Origin: Lytechinus variegatus
Taxonomy: Eukaryota > Echinodermata > Echinoidea > Temnopleuroida > Toxopneustidae
Direction: 5' to 3'
NCBI RefSeq assembly: GCF_018143015.1
Contig: NC_054746.1
Span: forward strand, 36,426,830 to 36,490,829
DNA: 64,000 bases
Shown: positions 1 to 10,300 of the stretch, piece by piece
Position numbering within the stretch: the first letter of the stretch is position 1
Layout: each line of letters starts with the position of its first letter
Position numbers and translations under genes: made by a program
Notes under the pieces: generated by a model
Databases searched by the model: none
Seen by the model: the letters and a program-made list of their open reading frames with translations, nothing else
Told to the model about the DNA's origin: nothing

Positions 1-804
1 GTCGCGCATGGTATTCACTCGTGAATGGAAGTGGCCCCCCCGGATGCAATACATTCAAGAGAATAGAAATAACAAATCTGAAAAAAATATTATTTCACTG
101 CATTTTGTGATTTATTAGTCATGAGTGCATAGCTTAAAGTGATTGTTTAACATTGGTTTGACTTTTAAAAAATCTGAGCTAGAAGGTCACATTTGTCACC
201 TGTGTCTGTGATATGTTACAAAAATGAAGCCCTGAAAAAATTGCGGTCGAAAATCATTATTTAGTGCTTCAAAAATTGAAATATAAAGTGACCGGAAACA
301 CCATCTTATTTTCATCCCATACAGTTATGTGTACTATTTAGGCGTCTATAAGACGCCTATTTACAAAATCAGGGTTTGCCTTGTAGTTTTAGCTTTTCAT
401 TCTCAATAATGGTTGTTTTCAGGGTTTATTAGTTCTAATACATGCACTTGTACACATGTTTCATCTTGGTTTGAGAATTTTTTAAATCGGCTGCTCACAA
501 AGTTAAACAATACCTTTAAAGGTCTTCAAAACCCCTCACCATACATCCTATTTCTATGAAATCTTTGACACTTTCTGTTCAATTTATCTTTTTACAAATC
601 ACAATAATTTCAAATCAACTTGTTGTTTGGATGGACATGCCCTGGTCTAAAATATAATTAAAGTAGAATAATTTATGAACAAAAGTAACACCACTAGATC
701 TAAAATTTAATTATCTGGCATGATTTTCAAGATCGTAATTTAAGGTCATGATGTTGCTTCCTGTAGGCTGTAATTTGGAATTTAAATAGGTTGATCATGC
801 TTAC
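1..804 (-). other. presumed intron 1 of the reticulon-like gene
   Basis: AT-rich sequence downstream of the splice donor that ends the exon at 805. I see no further coding exon here. The rest of the gene should lie left of the window on the minus strand. Confidence 0.4.
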
Positions 805-1279
805 CTACTGACTGTGAAGCCTGTGACCTTGGGCTTGGAGTGGGCTTCTCCGCAATTGTCGCTGCACCTGGAGAAGGTGATGATTTTGGAGGTTGCGAGA
901 CTGGCTTCGGCTCCTCCACCTTCTCCTTTTGTTTGATTTCCTGAAGATGATCAAAATCTCCCAAAGATCCTGTGGCGGTTGTATCAGGAACATTAGGTTC
1001 ATCAACATACCCACCCAATTCATCACCTCCACTGCTGGAATAGTCAGGTGCTGCATTCGCAGGACTATCCCCGAAGCCAAAGGAACCCAACAGATCTGCA
1101 GTGGGAACCTGCGACTGGGCCTGAGCCTCCGGTTGCTCCGATGCGTACCGGTCCTCCTCCGGGTTATCACTCATTGCCAGGGGTCTGTCCGCATCTACCC
1201 TCTCGAAATCATTATCGTTGTCGTAATCTCCGTCAAATCCCTGTGTAGAGTCGGGCTGGAACTGATCAAAGTTCGCCAT
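805..1279 (-). CDS. first coding exon, probable reticulon N-terminal region (partial gene)
   Basis: An open exon encodes about 158 residues starting MANFDQFQPD. A second in-frame Met lies five codons upstream at 1294. The protein is acidic and disordered, rich in D, E, S, P and Q, and has no folded domain; a Lys/Glu patch (KQKEKVEEPKP) is followed by a Pro/Ser-rich stretch. The exon ends at a good donor (GTAAGC, read on the minus strand) after a Ser-Gln-Ser-Val stretch, with one base of the next codon, so the intron is phase 1. Vertebrate reticulons have an unconserved acidic/proline-rich first exon ending in a similar Ser-x-Ser-Val just before the reticulon homology domain, with a G-initial codon at the join. 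That match is my only reason for the call. The homology domain itself, which would place the protein in the ER membrane, is outside the window. It could instead be another disordered protein. Confidence 0.45.
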
Positions 1280-1530
1280 TGTAATTGCTATCAACTATTA
1301 ATATATCAAAATAGCCGTTCTATCGCCCACTACATGTAATTCGCCTGGACGGTGCAAAGGTTTTACTCTTCGTATTCACAAAAGCGCAGGTGCACCCGGT
1401 GATAGCAGCAGGCAAATGAATGAGGCAAAATGGCGATGCGATGACGTAATCCTACCGGAGGTCGAACTCGCTCGCTGTTAATTTTGCGCGCGAGGCTTGA
1501 ATAAAAGAGATGGAGAAAGATTTCCAAACC
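1280..1530 (-). promoter_or_regulatory. presumed 5' UTR/promoter side of the reticulon-like gene
   Basis: Sequence just upstream of the minus-strand start is richer in G+C and CpG than its surroundings (for example GCGCGCGAGG near 1484) and has no obvious TATA box. This is compatible with a CpG-type promoter. It is inferred from position and composition only. Confidence 0.25.
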
Positions 1531-1644
1531 AGTCCCAGGGGCATGACCATGACGACTAAAATAATGAGAGATATGATTTATAATTGATAAAATAATGCAT
1601 TATAGGCTCTTTTTTCATACATAACTTCTTGAATTTGACATGTA

Positions 1645-2371
1645 GCCGGATCGAGGGGCGCAAGGTCGTCCCGGTGGGGTCACTCAGCCGCAGAGGGGGA
1701 CACGTATGACCGTTACCACAAATGCAAGTGACCCCCTATTGCAGTCAATTTCAAGGACATTTTGTGAAATTTACCCCCCTATTTTCACGCAAAATAAGGA
1801 CAAAATTGCGGGAAAATGGTACCTTGAAACACCCCTAATTATAAGATTGTAAGGACACTTTTGCCCATTTCGCAAATTTACCCCTATTTACCGTATTTCA
1901 AGGACAGTTCATTTAACACCCTTTCCTCATTAGAGCTAATTGCAACACAGGCGTCAGAGTGCTCAGTCCTTAAAGATGACCAAGAGCCAAGTCATACTGA
2001 TACACTAATAAAAAAAAATTATTTTTCTTGAAAAATAAGAAAAGTAGAATTCTTTGTAAAAATAAATGTAGAGTTGTCCATATAAAGATACAGAGCATGA
2101 TGCCCACGCCCCCTGCGGCTGGTGACTCGGCGACGGATTTTACTTCCCGTAATCGTTCTCCCCTTTTTCCTGACCCCTATTTCCATCAGATCGAGGACGG
2201 TGAGCACCCCTATTTTCACTACTTCGAGGAGTGTTCTGTCCGCGGACGTTCCGTGAAATTGACCCCTTTTCCCGCGATTTTGGTAACGGTCATGCGGTCC
2301 CCAAGTCATATTGAGTGACCCCACCGGGAACTTAGTGGTCGCCCCGGGGTCGTCCCCCAAGTTGGTGGCGC
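1645..2371. repeat. degenerate inverted-repeat element (CGGTGGGGTCACTC arms)
   Basis: The left arm (1648-1720) contains GGTGGGGTCACTC and ATGACCGTTACC. The right arm (2283-2371) contains their reverse complements, GGTAACGGTCAT and GAGTGACCCCACC. Between them are repeated phrases of the type ACCCCTATTTTC and CAAGGACA. This is the layout of a non-autonomous DNA transposon. No coding sequence is recognisable inside. Confidence 0.55.
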
Positions 2372-2469
2372 AAAAAAAAGTAACTTTAAAATAGAATAAG
2401 ATGAGTATAAGCAGTGGCGTACCGTGGGTCACGGCATTGGGGGGCGGCACCAGCAAAAAATTTGAGTCA

Positions 2470-3000
2470 CTTAGTGAGCGCGCGAAGCGCGCCAAGTTGC
2501 CAGGTATACTGCCCTAATAGAGACATTTTAAGGACAGTGCCAAGATATGTATCTGATCTCACTTGTCAAATAATGCGAGCGCGAAGCGCGAGCTTTAAAT
2601 TTTTGATATTCAGACCTAAAAAGGGATTTTATAATCAATCTTTTGTAATTACGATACGTACCTGTCTCGCTAACTAATGCGAGCGCGAAGCGCGAGCTGA
2701 AATTTTTGTTAATATTGATCCCCAAACAAAAAGATGTTAAGGACTATACTATTTAGGAATCCATTAAGAGTATACACATCTCACCATATTCATCTAATGC
2801 GAGTGCCAATAAGCGCATGCTGATTTTGTTAGAATCTTGCGAGCGCAAAGCGCGAGCTGAAAATTTTTGGAAATTCAGACCTGAAGAAGGTCATTTAAAG
2901 GCTTGTGTAGGAATTCACGAAGACCATACGTAGTTCACTAACCAAATGATGCGAGCGCAAAGCGCGAGCTGAAAATATTTGATAGGCCTATTCAGATCAG
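2470..3000 (+). repeat. irregular tandem repeats with GCGAGCGCGAAGCGCGAGC core
   Basis: The near-palindromic core TGCGAGCGCGAAGCGCGAGC or a close variant recurs near 2486, 2575, 2679, 2838 and 2950. Each copy is followed by an AT-rich phrase such as GAAATTTTTGATATTCAGACC, giving units of roughly 100-150 bp. Inverse copies occur in the right arm near 6250, 6370, 6480 and 6595. Related fragments occur near 43436, 47080 and 47210. Confidence 0.6.
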
Positions 3001-3894
3001 AAAAAGGGGCATTTTAAGGACTGATTCTAGAAATTCATGGAGAGCAGACATCCACTACTGCGAACGTAAGCACGGACAGGAATTGTTTTATATTAAGACC
3101 TTAAAGTGGGGCAATCACTTTAAGTGGTCATGAAAAAGAAGCATACTATTGTACATAAAACAATAACTCTATGTGAGGAAATATATTTGGCAGTATGGTG
3201 TATATTGACTTGAAAACGGGAGGTTTAAACAGACAATGCGAGCACCAGGAACAATGAAGACATAGGCCCTGATCAAATTATGTTTCGCAAAGTAATGAAA
3301 AAAAAAACAGTTTCTTATGTAATGTAACATAACATAATTATGATATAATATAACATTATAATGAACAATGATGTATTCTTTCCCACTACGTTTCTCTTCC
3401 TTTCTCCCTCTTTTTCTCCTTTTTCCTTTTTTTTGTCAGCCTATTGGGGGGGGGCACGTGCCCCTCCATGCCCCCCCCCCCCGTAGTTACCCCATTGAGT
3501 ATAAGCACTCTGCTTTTATGGATATCCAATTTTCTTTTTTACTCTTACTTTTAATTATCTGTATAAATGGCTTATTTAATAAGATTTTTTTATCTCAGAT
3601 CTCTTGATATCCCGATCTCATGCCCATAATCTTCGTAGTTCACAATTACACTCACACTGCAAGAACCCCCACACAAGACTAAAGCAACACTGATTTCTGA
3701 TGTCAGCCCCACGACCTATGGAAAAAACTTCCCCTCGACATAAGGAATTCAACAAGTTTACATAATATCAAGTTAAAATTAAAATCCTATCTATTCCAAT
3801 ATTATGTACAGCACAACTCTTGCAGCGTAATAGAATATTATATAGAAATAGTTTTTGCGCTTTATAAATGCATATAATTATTATATTATTATTA

Positions 3895-3999
3895 TAATAT
3901 TATGTTAATTGTTTATCTTGATTTTGTACATTACAAAATGAAATAAATAAAGTATCTGTATGTGATACAAAATCAAGATAAATAAGAACATAATATCAC
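3895..3999. repeat. short inverted repeat
   Basis: TTTATCTTGATTTTGTA near 3912 is mirrored by TACAAAATCAAGATAAA near 3966, with ~40 bp between. This would fold as a long AT-rich hairpin and is probably a small foldback repeat. Confidence 0.5.
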
Positions 4000-4160
4000 A
4001 ATATGTAAATAAGCCACTATACAAATAGTATTATTCTGTACAAGAATGCAAAAAGTGCACCAATTGCCCGAAAAGGACGTTATTGCGCTCGTATTATTTT
4101 ATTCGTAGGATATAGTACTCGCGAAGAGGTAGTTAGGCCTGCAAGGAAAGTTTTGGTATT

Positions 4161-4479
4161 CAGGGGCCGATTGCACGAAAGGGTCTTTCCAAGGACCGTC
4201 TTTCGTGTCGCCCATCTTTTATGATGCGCCATGTGAAACGCATTTTAAATAAATCATCTGCAAACATATTTCATTCGTCCACTTGTCAAAATAAACAAAT
4301 ATTTGTTTATAAAATGATGTGATTTATCATGAAATTGTATAAAATTTGATTTAAAAGCAAGCTAACGAATCTTATTCTTTATCATAAAATTCAGAAACAC
4401 CCCGCTTATAGCGTATCATAAAAGATGGGCGACACGAAAAACGGTCCTTGGAAAGACCATTTCGTGCAATCGGCCCCTG
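4161..4479. mobile_element. 319 bp MITE with ~65 bp terminal inverted repeats
   Basis: It starts CAGGGGCCGATTGCACGAAA and ends with the reverse complement, TTTCGTGCAATCGGCCCCTG. The arms continue inward through GGACCGT and TCGTGTCGCCCATCTTTTATGAT. The interior is AT-rich and has no reading frame. It sits inside the 4.4 kb inverted-arm element and is therefore younger than it. Confidence 0.8.
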
Positions 4480-4545
4480 AAGTCTCATAGCGCTTATTAG
4501 TGGACTTTCAGTGGGGAAAGATAATGGTGATAAAAAGTCCGGTTA

Positions 4546-5057
4546 CACCTCGTAATTCCGAAGGTTCTTAATTCCGAAGGTTCTTTATTCCGAAGGTTCG
4601 TAATTCCGAACACGTAAGTTGCCTATACCTCGATGTTCGTTAATCCGAAAACGTAAAAGGGTTCGTTAATCCGAACATATCTGGCGTTATTCCGAAGGTT
4701 CGTTATTCCGAAGGTTAGATAATCCCGGGGATAATCCGAAAACGAAATAAGGTTCGATGTTCCGAAGGTTCGTTAATTCGAAAACGAAATAAGGTTTGTT
4801 GTTCTGAATGATTTGTTAATCCGAAAACGAAAAAAGGTTCGTTGTTCCGAAGGTTCGTTGTTCCGAAAGCGAAATAAGGTTCGTTCATCATTACAATTTC
4901 GGACTAAAGAACCTACGGAATTAAGAACCTCATCTCGTTTGGTTTCGGACTTACGATCCTTCGGAATTACGAACCTTCGGAAATACGAACCTTCGGAATA
5001 ACAAACCTTCTGAATATCCGAACCTTCGGAATAATGAAGCTTCGGAATTACGAATGT
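4546..5057. repeat. array of CCGAAGGTTCGT repeats, orientation switching at ~4900
   Basis: From 4546 to about 4895 the plus strand repeats short units of the form ATTCCGAAGGTTCGTTA with variants such as CCGAAAACGAAATAAGG. From about 4905 to 5057 the same unit appears inverted (TTACGAACCTTCGGAATA). The short open frames across it are artefacts of the repeat. Confidence 0.75.
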
Positions 5058-6989
5058 ATGCGGAAAAGGTTATATCATCTCTTGCTAATTGTGGCTTTCA
5101 TAAATGTTATCAAATCGGTTTACTTCTGTGACTAAAAGAAGGACGGAAGAAAATTCAGGAGGAAAGTGAGGGGAAAAGGTAGTACACTGAAATAAGGAAT
5201 GGGTTTTATTTTTGTAATAAAGAAATAAGAATAAAGGAAAAGAAAAACAGAAAACGTGTACATAGAGGAAATATATTATCTTTTTATATATTTTCTTGTA
5301 TTATTTGTATCATACAGTACTTTATTTTGCACATTATTTTGACAATAATGAGATTGCCAAATCACATGATGAAGCCAATAAAGTGAAGAGACGCGCTGCG
5401 CGCTATATAAATAGAAGAAAGTTTCACGTTGTAAGAGCGCATTTGATTGGCCAATTCGGCTCAGTGGGGAGTGGCCTTTAAGGAGTAAATTGAGCGCGAA
5501 TTGAGTTTTCAGATTAAAATTATATGTCTATTAGCGCTCCATTAATGATGAACTTATGAGGAATTCCGAAATTTATGGGACTCAGAATAACCCCTCACCC
5601 CCGCTCCCGCTTCACACTCGCATCATTATTTTTATTAGAAAGATAATCATCCCTTCATGATGACCATTAAACCGGATTAAACCATCATGGAGTGAAAAAG
5701 ACAATAATATTGGAGGGGTATTTGCCTTATGGACATACAGTGGCGTAACTACGCCCCCCCCCCCCCTATCGGATGACCAAAAAACGGGGAAAAGGGGAAA
5801 AGGAGAAAAGAGGAAAAAAGGAAGAGAAAACGTAGTGGGAAAGAAGAAAATATTATTCATTATAATGTTATATTATATTATGTTGTTACATTACATAAGA
5901 AACATTTTATCATAACTTCATGAAATTTGCCCAGGGCCTACGTCTTCAGTGTTCCTGGTGCTCGCATTGTCTGTTAACGAGATATATAATCCCGTTGTAC
6001 TCCCATTTTCAAGTCAATATAAACGAAATATATTTCATAGCACTTGAGTTATCATTGTTTTATGTAGTGATATATACTTCTTTTTCATGACTATGATTGC
6101 CCCATGTTAAGGTCTTCGTATCATATATGAAACATATTCTGTCAGTGATTACGTTCACATTAGTGGATTGGCGAGATATGTCTGCTCTTCGATCATGAAT
6201 TCCTAAAATCAGTCCTTAAAATGTCCCTTCTTCTGATCTGAATATCAATTTTTTTCGCTCGCGCTTTGCGCTCGCATCATTAGGTTAATGAAATACGTTT
6301 GGTCCTAGTTAATTCCTACAAAGAAACCTTAGAATGCCCCACTTAAGGTCTGAATTATCTAAATTTTCAGGTCGCGCTTCGCTATATTTGGTTATAGTGA
6401 GATGCGCATGATAATCATGATTGCATGCAATCACTACAAAGAGTGTTTCATGTGTTCAGATGTCTAATTCTAATAAAATCAGCAAGCGCTTGGCACTCGC
6501 ATTAGATGACTATGGTGAGATAAGCATACTCTCAAGGGATTCCTAAAATATATTCCTTTGGGGTCAAAATATACGAAAACCGTAACAGCTCGCGCGTCGC
6601 GCTCGCATTGTTTAGAGACACAGGTACTTATTCATGATTACACAAATTTGATTTTTTAATGTCCGTAATGCTCGCATTATTTGATCAGTGCATGTCTCTG
6701 TTAGGTCAGTGTAACTGGCAACAGAGCGCGCTCACTCAGTGATTACAAGGCCCTATATAAACTATATAGGGCCTTGAGTGATTAAAAAAAATTGCTGATC
6801 CCCCGCCCCATGCCGTGGCCCGCGGTACGCCACTGCACTGTGGACATATCAATGACAATAAAATATTTCAGTCATCCCCCACGCGCACGGTATACCCGGT
6901 ACGGTATATACCATCAACACGGATTTATGCCAGTGGCCACATAGCGCGGGTAATCCAAAATCTTAACTCGTGAGCGTGGATGTTCTTAT

Positions 6990-7343
6990 TTCAAAGCACA
7001 ACGGGGTGCAATTTCCTCATGATAGGTTCAAAGCAATCAATGAGAACACGGGATCTTTTTTGAGGCTAGATGTTTCGGCCCGGACTTGAATTCAATTCAG
7101 GGTTGGAATCTCTCTTGATTCAGCTTCCTCAGGCGGCGCAGGCCCGCCCATCTCCAGCAAAAGGAGCAAAAGAACCGGGCGGCGAGAGCTCTGGCGTCTG
7201 GGGCCCGACCAGCCAGCTAGCAGAGCCTGAGGACAGATATTGGCCGAAGCTAAGAAGTAACGGCATCTCGCTCCGGCCACTAGCTGAGCTACCAGTACCG
7301 AGACTGCTGAGGGCTGCCTTTCATCATTTCAAACTATTCGAAG
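6990..7343 (+). promoter_or_regulatory. presumed promoter/5' UTR of the F-box/LRR gene
   Basis: A locally GC- and CpG-rich stretch lies directly upstream of the start codon at 7344. An in-frame TGA at 7308-7310 precedes that ATG, so translation cannot start further upstream in this frame without another exon. A 94-codon open frame in another frame (7070-7354) overlaps it and has no recognisable domain. Confidence 0.35.
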
Positions 7344-10300
7344 ATGGCGAGTAATGTGCCCAGTGCTACTGCTAGAAGTAGAAGCAAGAGAATGAGGCGT
7401 CCCAAGATGTCGCCAGACTTTGTTTACGTAAGATTGACACTTTAATGTGAATGCTGAAAATGTATATCTGACTCCTGAGTACCGGTAAAATTTGAATTAG
7501 CCTCAATTTCCCCATGATTTTTCAATGTAAGGTTGCTTTAAGTCTTACTAAAACAGATGGTCCAACAATAACAGGATCAAAAGTTAGGGAGATCAGTGAA
7601 AATACTGAAATGTTACTTATAGAATTTGTATCTTGAACTCAGTCAGAGTCCAAGTACACCTTGATGTGTAAACAGTTTATAGGGTAAACTAAAAGGGTCT
7701 GTACAAGGAGGAGGAAAACCCGGGGGGGAGGGGGGGGGGGGGGGCACTCGTCCAAAATAATGGTGAGGGTGTGCCTCGGGCGAGACAAAAAACGGGGGCC
7801 TTGGAGGAGTTGGAGCGGGCTTATTGTATAAAGTCCGGGTCCTCGGAACTACAGACGATTTTGGAAACGGGGGTCCTTGGAACGGATCGCCAGCGTGTGA
7901 GTGTGTAAATGCATTCCTATGGAACGGTCATGGATGATGATGCAGCTAGCGCGGCCTCCGCTGGATGCGCTTGCGGAGAGCTGAGGCGATGGTAGACAGC
8001 ACTCTGCGGCCACTTTCACCAAAATTGCAGCTCATTGTAGCAGATCATTGCGATCGGAACGGCGTAACGAAAAATATGCGATGCTTTGGAGCGGACTTCT
8101 TTCTTCTCGATAAAAAGAAAATGCTATGCCTTGGAGCGGCTTTCTTTGTTCCTCTTCTCAATAAGACAAAAATGCTATGCCTTGGAACGGAAATTTGAGT
8201 GTGAAAATGCTAGTCCCCTCCACAGCACATACCCACTATGCATTATATACTGAGTTCCCCCCCCCCCCGGGGAAAAACCCTAGGGCCTAACTTTAGGCCC
8301 AAGTTTGTATAGATCTAGAATCTAATGATAATATGATTTATATAACATCTTGTCCATTTTGATTAAATGCTTAAGGCGCTACGAAGAGAGCAAAACATCA
8401 AAATAAAGAGAACTAAGAGAAGTGCAAGTAAAGGTAAATTACAAATGAGGAAAAATGTCTATCGTCAAACCTATTACCTGCTGGTGAACAAATGCCTATA
8501 CCTTTACCGGTAAGTGGGATGAGAAACTTTGAAGTTTTACAATGTACTGTATGAATGAAAATGGTGTATTTCACAACAAGGGCATATCTTAATTGCCATG
8601 GGTCAGCACATTGTCATTTTTTTGTTCATAGGAACAAAATTATGAAATACTGGTGCAAGCAGAAATTTTTGGGCCAGATGATACAATACATATGAGACAA
8701 AGAATCCTTTCAGCATTGATATTGAAAGTTGGTCCATTAAATTTTTGTTCAATTGTAGTTTTCGGATTTCCCAGAATTTCCTCTTTTTCATTTCCTGAAC
8801 CTTTCCTGGAAAAATCAAAATATCCCAGAATTTTGGGAGAAATGGAAACACTGGGTTTGTTTTATAGAAATCAATCTACAGTTATAAAACATTGTCTACA
8901 AAATTGTAAGGGAGGGAAGAGATGATGAAGCTAGAAAAGGAAGGAATATTTTTTTTTTAAGAGGAAAGTGTGGCATTTTCATGTTCAGGGTTCTGACTCT
9001 TGCCTTTGAAATGAGATGGTAAGAGGTGTTTGAAAACTGATCGGCAGTAGTGTAAGGATGCTCTCATCTGCAACTCTACAAGTTTGCATATTGGTTTTAA
9101 GTGTATGATCATGGGTAACATGCACTTATTTTAATGTCATTTTTACTTGGGGCCTGTGGATGATAACATCGGATTTATAAAGTGCACTTATCCACCTTGT
9201 TAGGTGCTCAAGGTGCTTATATTACCCCGACTAAGCTACATGTAGTCTATCTATTCTGGTGCTCACTGCTTTTAGAGGAATTACTTCCTAATGGTATGGG
9301 GGGGCAGTCAAATATTGCTGTACTGTTCTGGTGCTCACAGGTTTTAGAGGAATTACATCCTAATGGTACGGGGGGGGGGGGGGGGGGGCAGTCAAATATT
9401 GCTGTACACATGCGTTAAAAAAAACGTTTAAAGGGGTGTGTTTTTTTTCAGTTTTGGACGAGGGCCGCGCGTGCACATGTTAAGGGTATCAAAAACACTG
9501 ATTTGAAAGACTGGTCAGTGGTCAATCGCGGGCTCAAACGTATTAAGGCCAGGGTTTTTTTGTTTTTTTTTAGATTTGAGACTAGCCAAATGTGTTAAGG
9601 GTATGTTTTTCCCCATGGATATATTTTTGTCTATTTATGCTTATTGTTAGCAAGTATAAAATTAGTCATGACTGTTGATTATTATGGGGGGGGGGGGTTA
9701 GAGAGAGAGAGAGAGGTAAGTAAAACTCAATGATTAATGGGCCATACTACAAATTAAATTGTCACATGAACTGCAAAAAATAAAAAATTACAAAATTTCA
9801 AATATATATATATTTGTATATTGTTTTTGTAATAGTCTGAAACAAATGAAAAAAGATTGAATACATGTGTATTTGAGTTAACAATCTACATGATATTTGC
9901 TCACGGCACTCTGAGTAAGTGTACTGAAAGCACCAATGTCATGTTCTGTTATAGGAATCGCCTGTTGCTGCAAAAAGGAGAAGAAAACTTCAGTCAGCTC
10001 AAGAAACTATGAAAAATCCCACTCGCTCCAATGGAAAAAAGAAGACAGGATTCAAAGATCTTCCAGCTGAAATAATTGTTCAGATCTTGAAATACTTACC
10101 TCTCAAAGGGCTGGTTGCAGCTAGTGGTGTGTGCAAGAAATGGAGAAAGCTCTGCAAAAACTCATCACTGGTAAGTATTGACTGGAAATAACTTTCTTAT
10201 AGAACACTAGAAATGAGGAGAATGAAACTTACCACTCGAGCACATATTTTTTGCCAAGTTTTATTTGACTCTTATTTGGTGCAGCTTTGCACTAACCTTT

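Larger units (their letters stand above)
2412..6835. mobile_element. 4.4 kb element with ~1.1 kb inverted arms (CAGTGGCGTA ends)
   Basis: The left end reads CAGTGGCGTACCGTGGG and the right end reads CCCGCGGTACGCCACTG, its near-exact inverse. The inversion continues for about 1.1 kb: 2412-3493 mirrors 5743-6835, including the phrase around 3230-3280 (CAATGCGAGCACCAGGAAC) against 5945-5985. A second CAGTGGCGTA terminus sits at 5744, the inner edge of the right arm. No transposase reading frame is visible, so this is probably a non-autonomous foldback-type element. I could not identify a convincing target duplication. Confidence 0.65.

Noticed and set aside
7070..7354. 94-codon GC-rich open frame overlapping the F-box start
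   Set aside because: It lies in the likely CpG-rich 5' UTR, has no domain, and overlaps the better-supported ATG at 7344 in another frame.
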